64,000 nt of DNA from Mucilaginibacter sp. SMC90. Its GTDB lineage: Bacteria; Bacteroidota; Bacteroidia; Sphingobacteriales; Sphingobacteriaceae. The notes under the pieces were generated by a model, which worked only from the letters and a program-made list of their open reading frames with translations, had not been told where the DNA came from and did not search any database. Position numbers and translations under genes: made by a program. Of the stretch, positions 9,555 to 18,869 are shown one piece after another (the stretch's first letter is position 1; each line of letters starts with the position of its first letter). The stretch covers positions 2,728,001 to 2,792,000 of the forward strand of contig NZ_CP094527.1 of NCBI RefSeq assembly GCF_022811725.1, read 5' to 3'.

Positions 9555-9585
9555 CAAAAGTAAAGCTAAATAAACAGGCTTACAA
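9555..9585 (-). promoter_or_regulatory. Promoter of the diadenylate-cyclase-like gene
   Basis: On the minus strand TTG (9585-9583), a 20-base spacer and TACTTTTG (9562-9555), then 14 bases to the ATG at 9540. Confidence 0.65.
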
Positions 9586-9777
9586 ACAAACGCCTCAATA
9601 TTGCAATTGGCGGATAATTGGTTTAAATAGCTAATATTTAAACTTGTTTAAATATTACATTGTCAGCTGTTTATCATACTTACACGCAATTATCTGCCAA
9701 ACGTCAGGTGTTAATGTATGTCAATTTTTTTTTGAAATGATTGTAGCACTTTTGCGGCCGGAAACGATAATGTAATT

Positions 9778-9948
9778 ATGAAACTGCTATCACACATTAT
9801 ATCACTCACACTGCCTGATACTACTCCGCTGCAGGTGTCGGCGGTTTTAAACTTAGGTTTAACTTATGTACAAAGGGGCTTTAACAAGGTTTTCCATAAG
9901 GAGCAAAAGACCGAAAACCCTTGCGGACAATTGCAGCCTTGTATGTAA
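9778..9948 (+). CDS. Possible small protein, 56 residues
   Basis: An uninterrupted reading frame beginning MKLLSHIISLTLPDTT and ending with two Cys-containing words (NPCGQLQPCM). It is the only credible reading frame in the 466-base gap between the diadenylate-cyclase-like gene and the MFS transporter. A box resembling the -7 consensus (CACTTTTG, 9747-9754) lies 23 bases upstream. No family is recognised. The weak composition signal means it may be chance. Confidence 0.35.
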   Translation: MKLLSHIISLTLPDTTPLQVSAVLNLGLTYVQRGFNKVFHKEQKTENPCGQLQPCM

Positions 9949-10006
9949 GCCGCATTAAATTAACGTAACAGCGTCTATGCATGCAATTTATCCATAAATT
10001 TGCGGC

Positions 10007-11167
10007 ATGGATCAGTTATCGGCTGCGGGCAAATCAAAAATGAGGATTGCCAACAGTGTATTCTTCTTCATTTCGGGCTTTGGTTATTCATCATGGGCCT
10101 CACGTATTCCATCCATAAAACATCAGCTTAATTTAAATGAAGCTCAGTTAGGGCTCGTATTGTTCGCTATGCCTGTTGGTTTGATGCTTACCATGCCTTT
10201 AACGGCCAAAATGATCAAGCATTTCAGCAGCCGTATAATGATGCTGATAGGGGCGCTGGCTTTTAGTATAATACTTTGTCTGCCGGGCTTTATGGCCTAT
10301 ATGTGGCAGCTGATGGTTGTTCTGTTCTTTATAGGTTCTACACGTAATATATTAGGCTTATCCATGAATTCGCAGGCAGTGGGGATCCAGGCTTTATATG
10401 ATAAGTCTATCATGGTAACTTTTCATGGCATCTGGAGCCTGGCCGGTTTTGGCGGAGCGGCGGTAGGCTATCTGATGGTATTGTTTAACATAGCTCCATC
10501 ATATCACTTGTTATTTGTGGGAATTGCGATGCTGATCCTATCTGCAATGTTTTATCCTTCGACATATGATTACCGGCCTCCGGAGACACCTAATAAATCG
10601 GTATTTTCAATGCCTGATAAGCACCTGCTTAAATTTTCATTGATCTGCTTTGCTTCCATGGCTTGCGAAAACACTTTGTATGACTGGAGCGGTGTTTACT
10701 TTGAAAAAGTTGTACACGCTACCAAATCATTTGCAGAAGCCGGTTTTGTAGTTTATATGGTAACCATGACCATTGGCCGTTTTGCAGGCGATAGGGTAGT
10801 ATCGGCTATCGGAGTAAAAAGGGTTTTAACATACAGCAGCGGGCTGGTATTGGCAGGTTTACTGGTTTCGGTGTTTTTGCCATATACGTTAACCGTTTAT
10901 TTAGGTTATGCCATGATCGGCCTCGGCGTATCATGTATAGTACCGCTGATATTTAGTATGGCCGGTAAGTCAAAAACGATGAATAGCAGCCAGGCGCTGG
11001 CAGCCATATCAACAGTTGGTTATCTTGGCTTTGTGATAATACCTCCAATTGTTGGTTTTATCGCCCAGATAGCCAACCTTCAGATAGCTTTCTTTGTTGT
11101 TGCCGCCTTTGCTGCTATGATGATATGGATGGTTCGTAAAATTGAAGATGAGCCCGTGGTATCATAG
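10007..11167 (+). CDS. MFS transporter (YbjJ-like)
   Basis: A 386-residue major facilitator with about 12 membrane segments. The opening SVFFFISGFGYSSWASRIPSI and the loop after helix 2 (PLTAKMIKHFSSR) recall the YbjJ group of MFS proteins, whose substrate is unknown. The second half begins near residue 205 after a charged loop. Start choice: the ATG at 10007 lies 4 bases after a -7 box (TAAATTTG, 9995-10002), so this mRNA is likely leaderless. Another ATG at 10040 (MRIANSV) would remove a polar 11-residue head. No neighbour suggests a substrate. Confidence 0.85.
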   Translation: MDQLSAAGKSKMRIANSVFFFISGFGYSSWASRIPSIKHQLNLNEAQLGLVLFAMPVGLMLTMPLTAKMIKHFSSRIMMLIGALAFSIILCLPGFMAYMWQLMVVLFFIGSTRNILGLSMNSQAVGIQALYDKSIMVTFHGIWSLAGFGGAAVGYLMVLFNIAPSYHLLFVGIAMLILSAMFYPSTYDYRPPETPNKSVFSMPDKHLLKFSLICFASMACENTLYDWSGVYFEKVVHATKSFAEAGFVVYMVTMTIGRFAGDRVVSAIGVKRVLTYSSGLVLAGLLVSVFLPYTLTVYLGYAMIGLGVSCIVPLIFSMAGKSKTMNSSQALAAISTVGYLGFVIIPPIVGFIAQIANLQIAFFVVAAFAAMMIWMVRKIEDEPVVS

Positions 11168-11262
11168 TTTTGTCAAATAAGTAAGACAGTATATAGGTGG
11201 ATTCTGTTTTGGCTTATAATTGTAATATCAAATCAGCCGGTTTGGTATTACATCTGCAAAAA

Positions 11263-11778
11263 ATGAGCACAAACATTACCGATATCAACGTACAGCCGTC
11301 AACAGAGTTATTTATTAAGATGGTAGTTTCTAACTGGGAACTGCAAAACAGCCGTTTGAATGGTTTGCTTGATAAACTTACCGACGAAGCACTTGCAACT
11401 GAAACCGCCCCGGGCCGTAACAGTGGTATTTACCTGCTCGGTCACCTTACCGCTGTAAGCGACGGAATGTTTACCTACTTAGGTTTAGGTGAAAGGCTGT
11501 ATCCTCAGCTTGATCAGATTTTTGTTAAAAGTCCTGAAAATTCAGGTTTAGAGAAACCTTCGTTGGCCAAGCTTAAGCAATATTGGGCTAAAGTGAACGA
11601 GGTATTAACAGAAAAAATGAATGCTATGCGGCCCGAAGATTGGTTTAAGCCGCATAGTGCGATTGCGGCAGATGATTTTGAGAAGGAACCACATCGCAAC
11701 AGACTGAATATTCTGATTAATCGTACTATACACCAGGGCTACCACATAGGACAATTGGTTTACCTGGTAAAGAAATAA
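11263..11778 (+). CDS. DinB-family protein
   Basis: A 171-residue four-helix protein of the DinB/YfiT-like fold. Three metal-binding histidines are visible: one in LLGHLTAV and two in the C-terminal HQGYHIGQ motif. Family members are often thiol-dependent S-transferases or unknown metal-binding enzymes. The ATG at 11263 opens a normal DinB start; an earlier in-frame ATG at 11197 would add 22 unrelated residues. It lies about 95 bases after the MFS gene and may be co-transcribed with it. Substrate unknown. Confidence 0.8.
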   Translation: MSTNITDINVQPSTELFIKMVVSNWELQNSRLNGLLDKLTDEALATETAPGRNSGIYLLGHLTAVSDGMFTYLGLGERLYPQLDQIFVKSPENSGLEKPSLAKLKQYWAKVNEVLTEKMNAMRPEDWFKPHSAIAADDFEKEPHRNRLNILINRTIHQGYHIGQLVYLVKK

Positions 11779-11875
11779 GCTTTCAGCGACCGGATTTGGC
11801 TCAAAAGGTTTAATCCATGACAATAGGATGAAACCTTTTTGACAAAGGGATGGTAAATAATCCTTAAAACCGTCA

Positions 11876-11912
11876 TACTTTTGCTTAACACTGTTAAATG
11901 ATTTAATGGTGT
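11876..11912 (+). promoter_or_regulatory. Promoter and operator O1 of the TetR gene
   Basis: A -7 box TACTTTTG (11876-11883) is followed at once by a 25-base palindrome (11888-11912): ACACTGTTAAAT, one base, then ATTTAATGGTGT. Two sites of the same length and core lie downstream at 12545 and 12647. The position over the transcription start fits self-repression. Confidence 0.7.
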
Positions 11913-11919
11913 AATTAAA

Positions 11920-12534
11920 ATGGCAAGTAAAGAACGTATACAGCGCTTAAAAGAAGAAACCAGGGTCAATATCCTGGATGCTGCGCTCCACATAGTTAAG
12001 CATGAAGGCTGGCAGGCCTTAAGCATGCGTAAAATTGCTGACGTAATTGAATATACCGCCCCTATTATATATGAATACTTTGCAAACAAGGATGCCATAT
12101 TAATGGAACTTACCCGCAAAGGTTACTTGATATTAGCAAAGGATATGGAGATAGCAAAAAAGAACTATCACCTTCCCGAAGAGCAATTGGAAGCCATGTG
12201 GCTTGCATACTGGAACTTTGCTTTTGACAATAAGGAACTTTACCAGGTGATGTTTGGCGTACAGATGAACTGTTGCTGCGAGGTGGTAAGATCAATGCCT
12301 GAAGCTCAACGTTTCACTACTATGGTTAGCGAAGCGATTATGCAGGTTATGCATATAAAGGATATCAATGACGAAATGATATGTACAAAATACTACACTT
12401 TCTGGTCGGTTGTACACGGATTGGTATCCATCAACTTACTAAGCAGAGGATTCTCTGACGAAGTTAACCGCCAGGTTTTGAAAGATACCATAGGCGGTAT
12501 CATCAGGTCGATGAAAGACGCTGTTCTTTTGTGA
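11920..12534 (+). CDS. TetR/AcrR family transcriptional regulator
   Basis: A 204-residue TetR repressor. The N-terminal helix-turn-helix is canonical (INILDAALHIVKHEGWQALSMRKIADVIEYTAPIIYEYFANKDAIL in spirit, about residues 12-60), followed by an all-helical ligand and dimer domain from about 75, which contains a Cys cluster (NCCCEVV, about 111-117). It lies just upstream of, and in the same direction as, the RND efflux operon. One 25-base palindrome sits at its own promoter and two more in front of the efflux genes, so it very likely represses both itself and the pump and is released by a pump substrate (inference). The Cys trio could sense metals, thiols or electrophiles. Confidence 0.88.
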   Translation: MASKERIQRLKEETRVNILDAALHIVKHEGWQALSMRKIADVIEYTAPIIYEYFANKDAILMELTRKGYLILAKDMEIAKKNYHLPEEQLEAMWLAYWNFAFDNKELYQVMFGVQMNCCCEVVRSMPEAQRFTTMVSEAIMQVMHIKDINDEMICTKYYTFWSVVHGLVSINLLSRGFSDEVNRQVLKDTIGGIIRSMKDAVLL

Positions 12535-12544
12535 TCCAAAAACA

Positions 12545-12569
12545 ACACTGTTAAATTATCTTACAGTGT
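12545..12569. promoter_or_regulatory. TetR operator O2
   Basis: Palindrome with outer arms ACACTGT and ACAGTGT, 25 bases, aligned base for base with the operator at 11888-11912. It begins 10 bases after the TetR stop. Confidence 0.65.
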
Positions 12570-12646
12570 TAAGTAACTGTTAAGCACTTTAAAATAAACT
12601 CTTAATACAATGGAAAAGCTCACTCACAACCCACACAATCTATTTA

Positions 12647-12671
12647 ACAGTGTTAAACGATTTAACGGTGT
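12647..12671. promoter_or_regulatory. TetR operator O3, upstream of the efflux operon
   Basis: ACAGTGTTAAAC, one base, ATTTAACGGTGT: 25 bases, differing from O1 at three positions. About 270 bases remain to the adaptor start codon. They hold a further inverted repeat (TATATCGT 12721-12728 with ACGATATA 12749-12756) but no clear TAnnTTTG box. Confidence 0.7.
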
Positions 12672-12937
12672 TGTAACATCTAATTTACACAACTGCTTTT
12701 ATTAGCGCACACCTTCTTGATATATCGTAATGAGAAATCGCGAGTATCACGATATAAAGCACTTGGAATAAAAATACATATTATAAAATATTGATATTAA
12801 GCCTGTTGTGAAACTGGCACCTCAATTGAAAAATGATCGGCAACAATAAAACAATGAAAACAATCAAATCATCATATATCACAAGCCCAACGGCTTATTC
12901 TAATCCTATCCATTCACCACTCTTAAAATCATCACTC

Positions 12938-14083
12938 ATGAAAACACTCCTTTTAGCAGCAGTTGCGGCTTTAACATTATATGGATGTTCATCTGCACCG
13001 CAGGCTCCAACAGCACCACCGCCGCCGGCTTTACCGGTTGCTACAATTGCATCAGGTACCGAAACTACTTTCCAGGAATATCCTGCTTCAATTGAAGGTA
13101 CTGTTAACGTAGAGATCAGGCCGCAGGTGAGCGGCACTTTAGATAAAGTATTTGTTGACGAAGGTGCATTTGTATCTGCCGGACAGCCAATATTTAAAAT
13201 TAACGAACAACCATACCGCGCAGCTTTAAATAATGCATTGGCGAGCTTACATGCCGCCGAAGCAGCACAGGTAAACGCGCAACTGGAAGTTGAAAAATTA
13301 ACCCCGCTTGTAGCAAATAAAGTAGTATCTGATTACCAGTTGAAAACAGCTAAAGCGGCAGCTGATGTTGCTAAAGCCAATATCGAATCGGCTAAAGCCA
13401 ATGTAGCTACTGCGCAGATCAATTTAGGTTATACCTTAATTAAAGCTCCTGTAAGCGGTTATATCGGTCGCTTGGAAAAGAAACAAGGTAGCCTTGTAGC
13501 ACCTGCGGATGTTGCAGCACTTACTCAATTATCTGATGTTCACGACGTACACGTTTACTTTTCATTGGGCGAAAAAGATTTCGTAGCCTTTAAAGAACAA
13601 TATCCTGGTGCTAACCTGAAAGATAAATTAAAAAATGTACCATCAGTATCATTATTACTTGCTGATAATACAGAATACGCTAAACAAGGTAAAATTGATA
13701 TCATCGACGGTCAGTTTGATAAAAACACCGGTGCTATTACACTAAGAGCAAATTTCTCAAATCCTGACGGTCTTTTACGTTCAGGCAATACCGGTAAGAT
13801 CCGTTTAAGCCTGAGCCATAAAGATGCTTTGATCGTACCTGAAGCCTCAACTATTGAAATGCAGGATAAAGTATTTGTATTTATCGTTGGCGATAGCAGC
13901 AAAGTTAAAAAACAACCTATTGACATCGTTGGTAAATCAGGCGATCACTACCTGGTTAAAGACAAAGAGGCTATTAAAGCAGGCGACCAGATTGTGTTAG
14001 AGGGCATAGATAAACTACAGGAAGGTATGGTTATCCAGCCTCAAAAGGCTTCAGATAAAGTAGCCGCTGTAGTTAAGAAATAA
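12938..14083 (+). CDS. RND efflux periplasmic adaptor lipoprotein (AcrA/MexA-like)
   Basis: A membrane fusion protein of about 381 residues that links an inner-membrane RND pump to the outer-membrane channel. The ATG at 12938 starts a clean lipoprotein signal ending in LYGC (Cys17); an earlier in-frame ATG at 12833 would put 35 polar residues ahead of it and is unlikely. A Pro-rich linker is followed by the lipoyl half-motif (RPQVSGTLDKVFVDEGAFVSAGQ), an alpha-helical hairpin (about 85-160), the second half-motif (IKAPVSGYIGRLEKKQGSLV) and beta-barrel domains. First gene of a three-gene operon, 24 bases before the pump, under the nearby TetR operators. Confidence 0.95.
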   Translation: MKTLLLAAVAALTLYGCSSAPQAPTAPPPPALPVATIASGTETTFQEYPASIEGTVNVEIRPQVSGTLDKVFVDEGAFVSAGQPIFKINEQPYRAALNNALASLHAAEAAQVNAQLEVEKLTPLVANKVVSDYQLKTAKAAADVAKANIESAKANVATAQINLGYTLIKAPVSGYIGRLEKKQGSLVAPADVAALTQLSDVHDVHVYFSLGEKDFVAFKEQYPGANLKDKLKNVPSVSLLLADNTEYAKQGKIDIIDGQFDKNTGAITLRANFSNPDGLLRSGNTGKIRLSLSHKDALIVPEASTIEMQDKVFVFIVGDSSKVKKQPIDIVGKSGDHYLVKDKEAIKAGDQIVLEGIDKLQEGMVIQPQKASDKVAAVVKK

Positions 14084-14107
14084 TACATACACTTAAACTT
14101 TAAAGTC

Positions 14108-17100
14108 ATGTTTCAGAAATTTATAGAAAGACCGGTACTCTCAACTGTTATCTCCATATTGCTGGTGATAGTGGGTGTACTTGGTTTAACAAAACTGCCC
14201 TTAGAGCGGTTTCCTGATATTGCCCCTCCGTCAGTATTGGTATCTGCTGTATATCCGGGCGCCAATGCCGAAACTATTTTACGTTCCGTTACGCCTTCGT
14301 TAGAAGAAGCAATTAACGGTGTGGAAAATATGACCTATATGACCTCTACTGCCAGTAATGACGGTACATTAGGTATCACTGTTTACTTTAAACAAGGTAC
14401 CAACCCCGACCAGGCAGCGGTAAACGTTCAAAACCGTGTTTCTCAGGCTTCAAGCCAGTTGCCTGCCGAGGTTTTGCAATATGGTATTACAACTACCAAG
14501 CAGCAAAACAGCTTCATTGGCGCTATGGCAATTTACTCTGATGATCCAAAAAAATACGATCAAACCTTTGTAGCCAACTACGCGCAGATCAATATCGTTC
14601 CGGAAATTAAACGTATACCGGGTGTAGGTTCTGCAAGTATCTTTGGTGGTATTAAGGATTACTCCATGCGTGTTTGGTTAAATCCTACCCAAATGGCAGC
14701 CTACAATGTTACACCTGCCGAAGTAACCGCAGCTATACAGGACAAAAACCTTGAAGCGGCACCAGGTAAATTTGGTGAGCGCAGCAACGAAGCATTTGAG
14801 TATGTAATTAAATATAAAGGTAAACTTACCAAACCAGAAGAATATCAAAATATCGCTATCCGTGCAAATGCAGATGGTTCTGTATTACGTTTGAAAGACG
14901 TTGCACGCGTTGAATTGGGTGCTTACTCCTATAATAGTGTAAGTAACCTGAATGGCCACGACGGTATTATTATTGGTATTATCCAGCTGTCAGGTTCAAA
15001 CGCTAACGAAATTCAGATCGCGATTGATAACCTGATGGTGAAATTATCAAAGGATTTCCCGGTTGGTATCAAATATAACCAGTTCTATCGTACCAAAACC
15101 GACCTTGATGAATCAATTAACCAGGTTGAACATACGTTGGTAGAAGCCTTTATACTGGTATTTATCGTAGTATTTATATTCCTGCAGGATTTCAGGTCGA
15201 CCCTGATCCCGGCAATAGCGGTTCCGGTTGCTATTATCGGTACGTTCTTCTTCATGAACCTGTTTGGTTTCTCGGTTAACTTATTAACCCTGTTCGCATT
15301 GGTGCTGGCTATTGGTATCGTTGTGGATGACGCCATTGTGGTGGTGGAGGCGGTGCATGCCAAAATGGAGCATGATCCAAGTCTTACCCCTAAAGCGGCA
15401 ACTACCGAAGCTATGCACGAAATTACCGGTGCGATCATATCTATTACGCTGGTTATGGCTGCGGTATTTTTACCGGTGAGTTTCATGACCGGGTCTACAG
15501 GTATTTTCTATCGCCAGTTTGCATTAACTATGGCTATTTCCATCATTATATCAGCTGTTAACGCTTTAACCTTAAGTCCGGCTTTGGCTGCCTTATTCTT
15601 AAAGAATAAACACAGCGAAGGTGGTCATGGTGCACCCAAGAAAAGCTTTTTAGATAAATTCTACGCAGGCTTTAACGGCGGGTTCAATTACATGACCAAC
15701 AGGTATGTTGGAGGCTTAAAATTCCTTATCCGTAAAAAATGGATAGGCATAGGCGGGCTTATTTTGGTAGTTGCCGCTACTGTTTACATGGTAAACAAAA
15801 CAAAAACAGGCTTTATTCCAACAGAGGATCAGGGCTTTGTGGCCATAGCTGTTAATACACCATCCGGTACTTCATTAAGCGGTACCAACAAAGTGTTTAA
15901 ACAAGCCGAAGATCAGCTGAAAACTTTACCATCAGCAAGGTTCGTTACTGCGCTGTCTGGTTTCAACTTCCTTACCCAGTCAAGCAGTCCGTCGGCAGGT
16001 GTTATCTTCCTGTTGTTAAAACCTACTGAAGAAAGGGGCGAGGTTAAAAACATCGATGCTATTCAGAATATAGTGAGGGGCAGATTAGGTGGTATACCGG
16101 GCGGTACATTCTTCGTGTTCAGTTTCCCAACTGTTCCTGGTTTCAGTAACGTTGAGGCGCTTGACGTTATGCTGCAGGATAAAACCAACGGCAGGCTGGA
16201 TAAGTTTAGCGGTGTTGCCAATAACTTTATTGCTAAGCTGATGCAGAAACCGGCTGTTGCTTTTGCCTTCACTTCATACAAAGCTGATTATCCTCAGTTA
16301 CAATTAGAAGTTGATGATGAAAAAGCTAACCAGTTAGGTGTAAGTGTGAAAGATATCCTGTCAACCATGCAAGCTTACTTTGGTACTGCACAGGCGTCAG
16401 ACTTTAACCGCTTCGGTAAATATTACCGTGTGGTAGTTCAGGCTGATATTGCCGACAGAACCGACCCATCGGCCATTGACCGTGTGTTTGTTAAAAACAA
16501 ATCGGGCGAAAATGTACCTATCAATACCCTGGTTAAACTAAAACGTGTTTACGGTTCAGAAACTGCTTCACGTTACAACTTGTTTAACTCTATCGAGATC
16601 AATGCCATCCCTAAACCTGGTTACAGCTCTGGTGATGCTATCAAAGCGATAGAGGAAACAGCTAAAGAGCAATTGCCATCTGGTTTTGCTTACGAGTTCA
16701 CCGGCCAAACCCGTGAGGAGATTTCTTCAGGCGGTCAGTCAACTGTGATCTTCCTGTTGTGTTTGGTGTTCGTGTACTTCCTGTTATCGGCACAGTATGA
16801 AAGTTATATCCTGCCATTAGCAGTAATACTTTCAATACCTACAGGTTTATTCGGTGTGTTTGTAGTGTTAGGTTTAACCGGTATCGAAAATAACATTTAT
16901 GTACAGGTTGCACTCATCATGCTTATCGGTTTGTTGGCGAAGAACGCCATTCTGATCGTAGAGTTTGCGGTGCAACGCCGAAAGGCAGGGCATGGACTGG
17001 TCCAGTCGGCTATTGAAGCTGCACAGCTCCGTATCCGTCCAATCATCATGACCTCAATGGCTTTCGTATTCGGTTTATTCCCGATGAGTATTGCTACCGG

Positions 17101-17311
17101 CCCATCTGCACAGGGTAACCACTCTATCAGTATCGGTGCAGCAGGCGGGATGGTTTCAGGTGTAATATTAGGTTTGTTCATCATACCTGTATTGTACGTG
17201 ATATTCCAGGGTTTGCAGGAGCGCATAAGTGGTAAGCCTAAACCGCTTGCCGCCAACGCCGGCGACCATGGTAAAGATGTGCCCGTGTTTGAAAACGAAT
17301 ATTCAGCTTAA
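14108..17311 (+). CDS. RND multidrug efflux pump, HAE1 family (AcrB-like)
   Basis: A 1067-residue proton-driven pump of the inner membrane, full length for HAE1. It starts with the typical MFQKFIERPVLSTVISILLVIVG and has TM1, a large periplasmic loop, TM2-6, a second loop and TM7-12. The proton-relay pair in TM4 is Asp407-Asp408 (IGIVVDDAIVVVEAVH), at the same numbers as in AcrB, and Lys in TM10 is likely within LIGLLAKNAILIVEFAVQRR. No frameshift or missing core motif was seen. Substrates probably include lipophilic drugs, bile-like compounds or solvents (family knowledge). Confidence 0.96.
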   Translation: MFQKFIERPVLSTVISILLVIVGVLGLTKLPLERFPDIAPPSVLVSAVYPGANAETILRSVTPSLEEAINGVENMTYMTSTASNDGTLGITVYFKQGTNPDQAAVNVQNRVSQASSQLPAEVLQYGITTTKQQNSFIGAMAIYSDDPKKYDQTFVANYAQINIVPEIKRIPGVGSASIFGGIKDYSMRVWLNPTQMAAYNVTPAEVTAAIQDKNLEAAPGKFGERSNEAFEYVIKYKGKLTKPEEYQNIAIRANADGSVLRLKDVARVELGAYSYNSVSNLNGHDGIIIGIIQLSGSNANEIQIAIDNLMVKLSKDFPVGIKYNQFYRTKTDLDESINQVEHTLVEAFILVFIVVFIFLQDFRSTLIPAIAVPVAIIGTFFFMNLFGFSVNLLTLFALVLAIGIVVDDAIVVVEAVHAKMEHDPSLTPKAATTEAMHEITGAIISITLVMAAVFLPVSFMTGSTGIFYRQFALTMAISIIISAVNALTLSPALAALFLKNKHSEGGHGAPKKSFLDKFYAGFNGGFNYMTNRYVGGLKFLIRKKWIGIGGLILVVAATVYMVNKTKTGFIPTEDQGFVAIAVNTPSGTSLSGTNKVFKQAEDQLKTLPSARFVTALSGFNFLTQSSSPSAGVIFLLLKPTEERGEVKNIDAIQNIVRGRLGGIPGGTFFVFSFPTVPGFSNVEALDVMLQDKTNGRLDKFSGVANNFIAKLMQKPAVAFAFTSYKADYPQLQLEVDDEKANQLGVSVKDILSTMQAYFGTAQASDFNRFGKYYRVVVQADIADRTDPSAIDRVFVKNKSGENVPINTLVKLKRVYGSETASRYNLFNSIEINAIPKPGYSSGDAIKAIEETAKEQLPSGFAYEFTGQTREEISSGGQSTVIFLLCLVFVYFLLSAQYESYILPLAVILSIPTGLFGVFVVLGLTGIENNIYVQVALIMLIGLLAKNAILIVEFAVQRRKAGHGLVQSAIEAAQLRIRPIIMTSMAFVFGLFPMSIATGPSAQGNHSISIGAAGGMVSGVILGLFIIPVLYVIFQGLQERISGKPKPLAANAGDHGKDVPVFENEYSA

Positions 17312-17329
17312 TCAACTAAACATCAACTA

Positions 17330-17362
17330 AAACTATCATGGGTTTTAAACCCGTGATAGTTT
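17330..17362 (+). terminator. Strong intra-operon hairpin between pump and channel genes
   Basis: AAACTATCA-T-GGGTTT pairs with AAACCC-G-TGATAGTTT, a nearly perfect stem with a very small loop. No long T-run follows (TTTAAAAAG), so it may only partly terminate or may protect the upstream mRNA end. Confidence 0.6.
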
Positions 17363-17376
17363 AAAAAGATATAACA

Positions 17377-18789
17377 ATGAAAAATATAATAGGCAGTTTG
17401 GCTATTGCACTGGTGGTGCTGGCAGGCTGTAAAGTTTCAAAAGATGTTGCTACACCAAAGGATGGGCTGCCTGAAAACTTCAGGAATGCAGTTACCACCG
17501 GCGATACAAGCAGCATTGCCGACTTGCAATGGAAAAACTTTTTCACTGATGCTGCTCTTCAAAAATTGATTGATAGCGCCATAGAAAGAAATTATGATTT
17601 GCAGGTAGCCGTTAAAAATATCGAAGCCGCACAATTGCAGTTTAAACAGGTTAAATGGAACTATGTGCCGGCCGTAGGCTTAAATGTTACAGCAAGCAGC
17701 AACCGTCCGTCTGATAATAGTGTTACCGGTTTAAGCCTAACCCAATACAATATCGGCACTAAACATATTGAAGATTATAATGCTAATCTTTCGCTTTCAT
17801 GGGAGGCAGATATCTGGGGTAAAATTCGCAGTCAAAACCGCGAAGCTTTGGCTCAGTACCTGCAAACAAATGAAGCAAAAAGAGCAATTCAAACCAATAT
17901 TGTATCAAGCGTATCTCAAGGTTATTACAACCTGCTAATGCTTGATGAGCAACTGGAAATAGCTAAGAAAAACGTAAAGCTGAATGATAGCACCTTACGC
18001 ATCATCAAATTACAATATGATGCCGGTCAGGTAACGCTTTTGGGCGTACAACAGGCCCAGGCACAGTTAGAGGCGGCCGCCCAGTTGGTTCCTCAGTTTG
18101 AGCGCGATATCAATGTTCAGGAAAACGGGTTGAGTATATTAGCAGGCAGATTACCTAATGCAATTGAGCGCAATGTTACGCTGAATGATATTACTTTCCC
18201 TGAAGCCCCTTCAACAGGTGTGCCATCGGCTATGGTTAGCCGCAGGCCTGACGTAAGGAGTTCTGAACTTGCTTTAAATATTGCTAACGCAAGGGTAGGG
18301 ATAGCTAAAGCTCAGCTTTATCCTTCATTAACTATTACCGGCCAGGGAGGTTTAAATTCATTTAAATCAAGTAACTGGTTTAACATTCCTGCTTCATTAT
18401 TCGGTACTGTTGCAGGTGGTATCGCCCAGCCTTTGTTACAACACAAGCAATTACGTACCCAATACGAGGTTGCAAAAGTTGATCGTGAAAAAACTGTGAT
18501 CCAATTCCGTCAATCTGTATTAAATGCGGTAGGCGAGGTGTCAGATGCTTTGGTTAGGCTTCAGAAATTGAAAGAACAACAAACCATCGCTGCCAGCCGG
18601 GTTAAAACATTGCAACAGGCTACTACCAATGCCAGCATGTTGTTTAAAAACGGACTTGCTACCTATCTGGAAGTAATTACTGCTCAGGGTAACGTATTAC
18701 AAGGCGAACTTGAATTAGCTTCAATTAAAATGGCTCAACTTAGCGCCAACGCCGAGCTTTACCGCTCATTGGGCGGCGGCTGGAAATAA
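17377..18789 (+). CDS. Outer-membrane efflux lipoprotein (OprM/NodT family)
   Basis: A 470-residue TolC-like channel. The signal ends in the lipobox VLAGC. Two outer-membrane efflux repeats are visible (about 60-240 and 265-460), each starting with long helices such as YDLQVAVKNIEAAQLQFKQVKW and ending with the conserved RRPDVR and GGIAQPLLQHKQLRTQYEVAK segments. It closes the tripartite pump encoded upstream. The gap to the pump gene is 65 bases and holds a strong hairpin, so its level may differ from that of the first two genes. Confidence 0.94.
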   Translation: MKNIIGSLAIALVVLAGCKVSKDVATPKDGLPENFRNAVTTGDTSSIADLQWKNFFTDAALQKLIDSAIERNYDLQVAVKNIEAAQLQFKQVKWNYVPAVGLNVTASSNRPSDNSVTGLSLTQYNIGTKHIEDYNANLSLSWEADIWGKIRSQNREALAQYLQTNEAKRAIQTNIVSSVSQGYYNLLMLDEQLEIAKKNVKLNDSTLRIIKLQYDAGQVTLLGVQQAQAQLEAAAQLVPQFERDINVQENGLSILAGRLPNAIERNVTLNDITFPEAPSTGVPSAMVSRRPDVRSSELALNIANARVGIAKAQLYPSLTITGQGGLNSFKSSNWFNIPASLFGTVAGGIAQPLLQHKQLRTQYEVAKVDREKTVIQFRQSVLNAVGEVSDALVRLQKLKEQQTIAASRVKTLQQATTNASMLFKNGLATYLEVITAQGNVLQGELELASIKMAQLSANAELYRSLGGGWK

Positions 18790-18814
18790 TATTTATCTAC
18801 CCCTATAAAAACCG

Positions 18815-18847
18815 AAACGGCTGATCATTAACAATGATCGGCCGTTT
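18815..18847. terminator. Terminator after the efflux operon
   Basis: AAACGGCTGATCATT pairs with AATGATCGGCCGTTT with a 3-base loop and one mismatch. The flanking sequence (TTTACATTTTAC) is T-rich. It can also serve the convergent OmpA-like gene. Confidence 0.75.
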
Positions 18848-18869
18848 ACATTTTACAGGGAATTAAGAT

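Noticed and set aside
15085..15486. Open frame of 133 codons on the minus strand inside the RND pump gene
   Set aside because: It lies fully opposite a conserved pump region, has a Thr/Ile/Ser-biased composition typical of a shadow frame and no promoter or family match.
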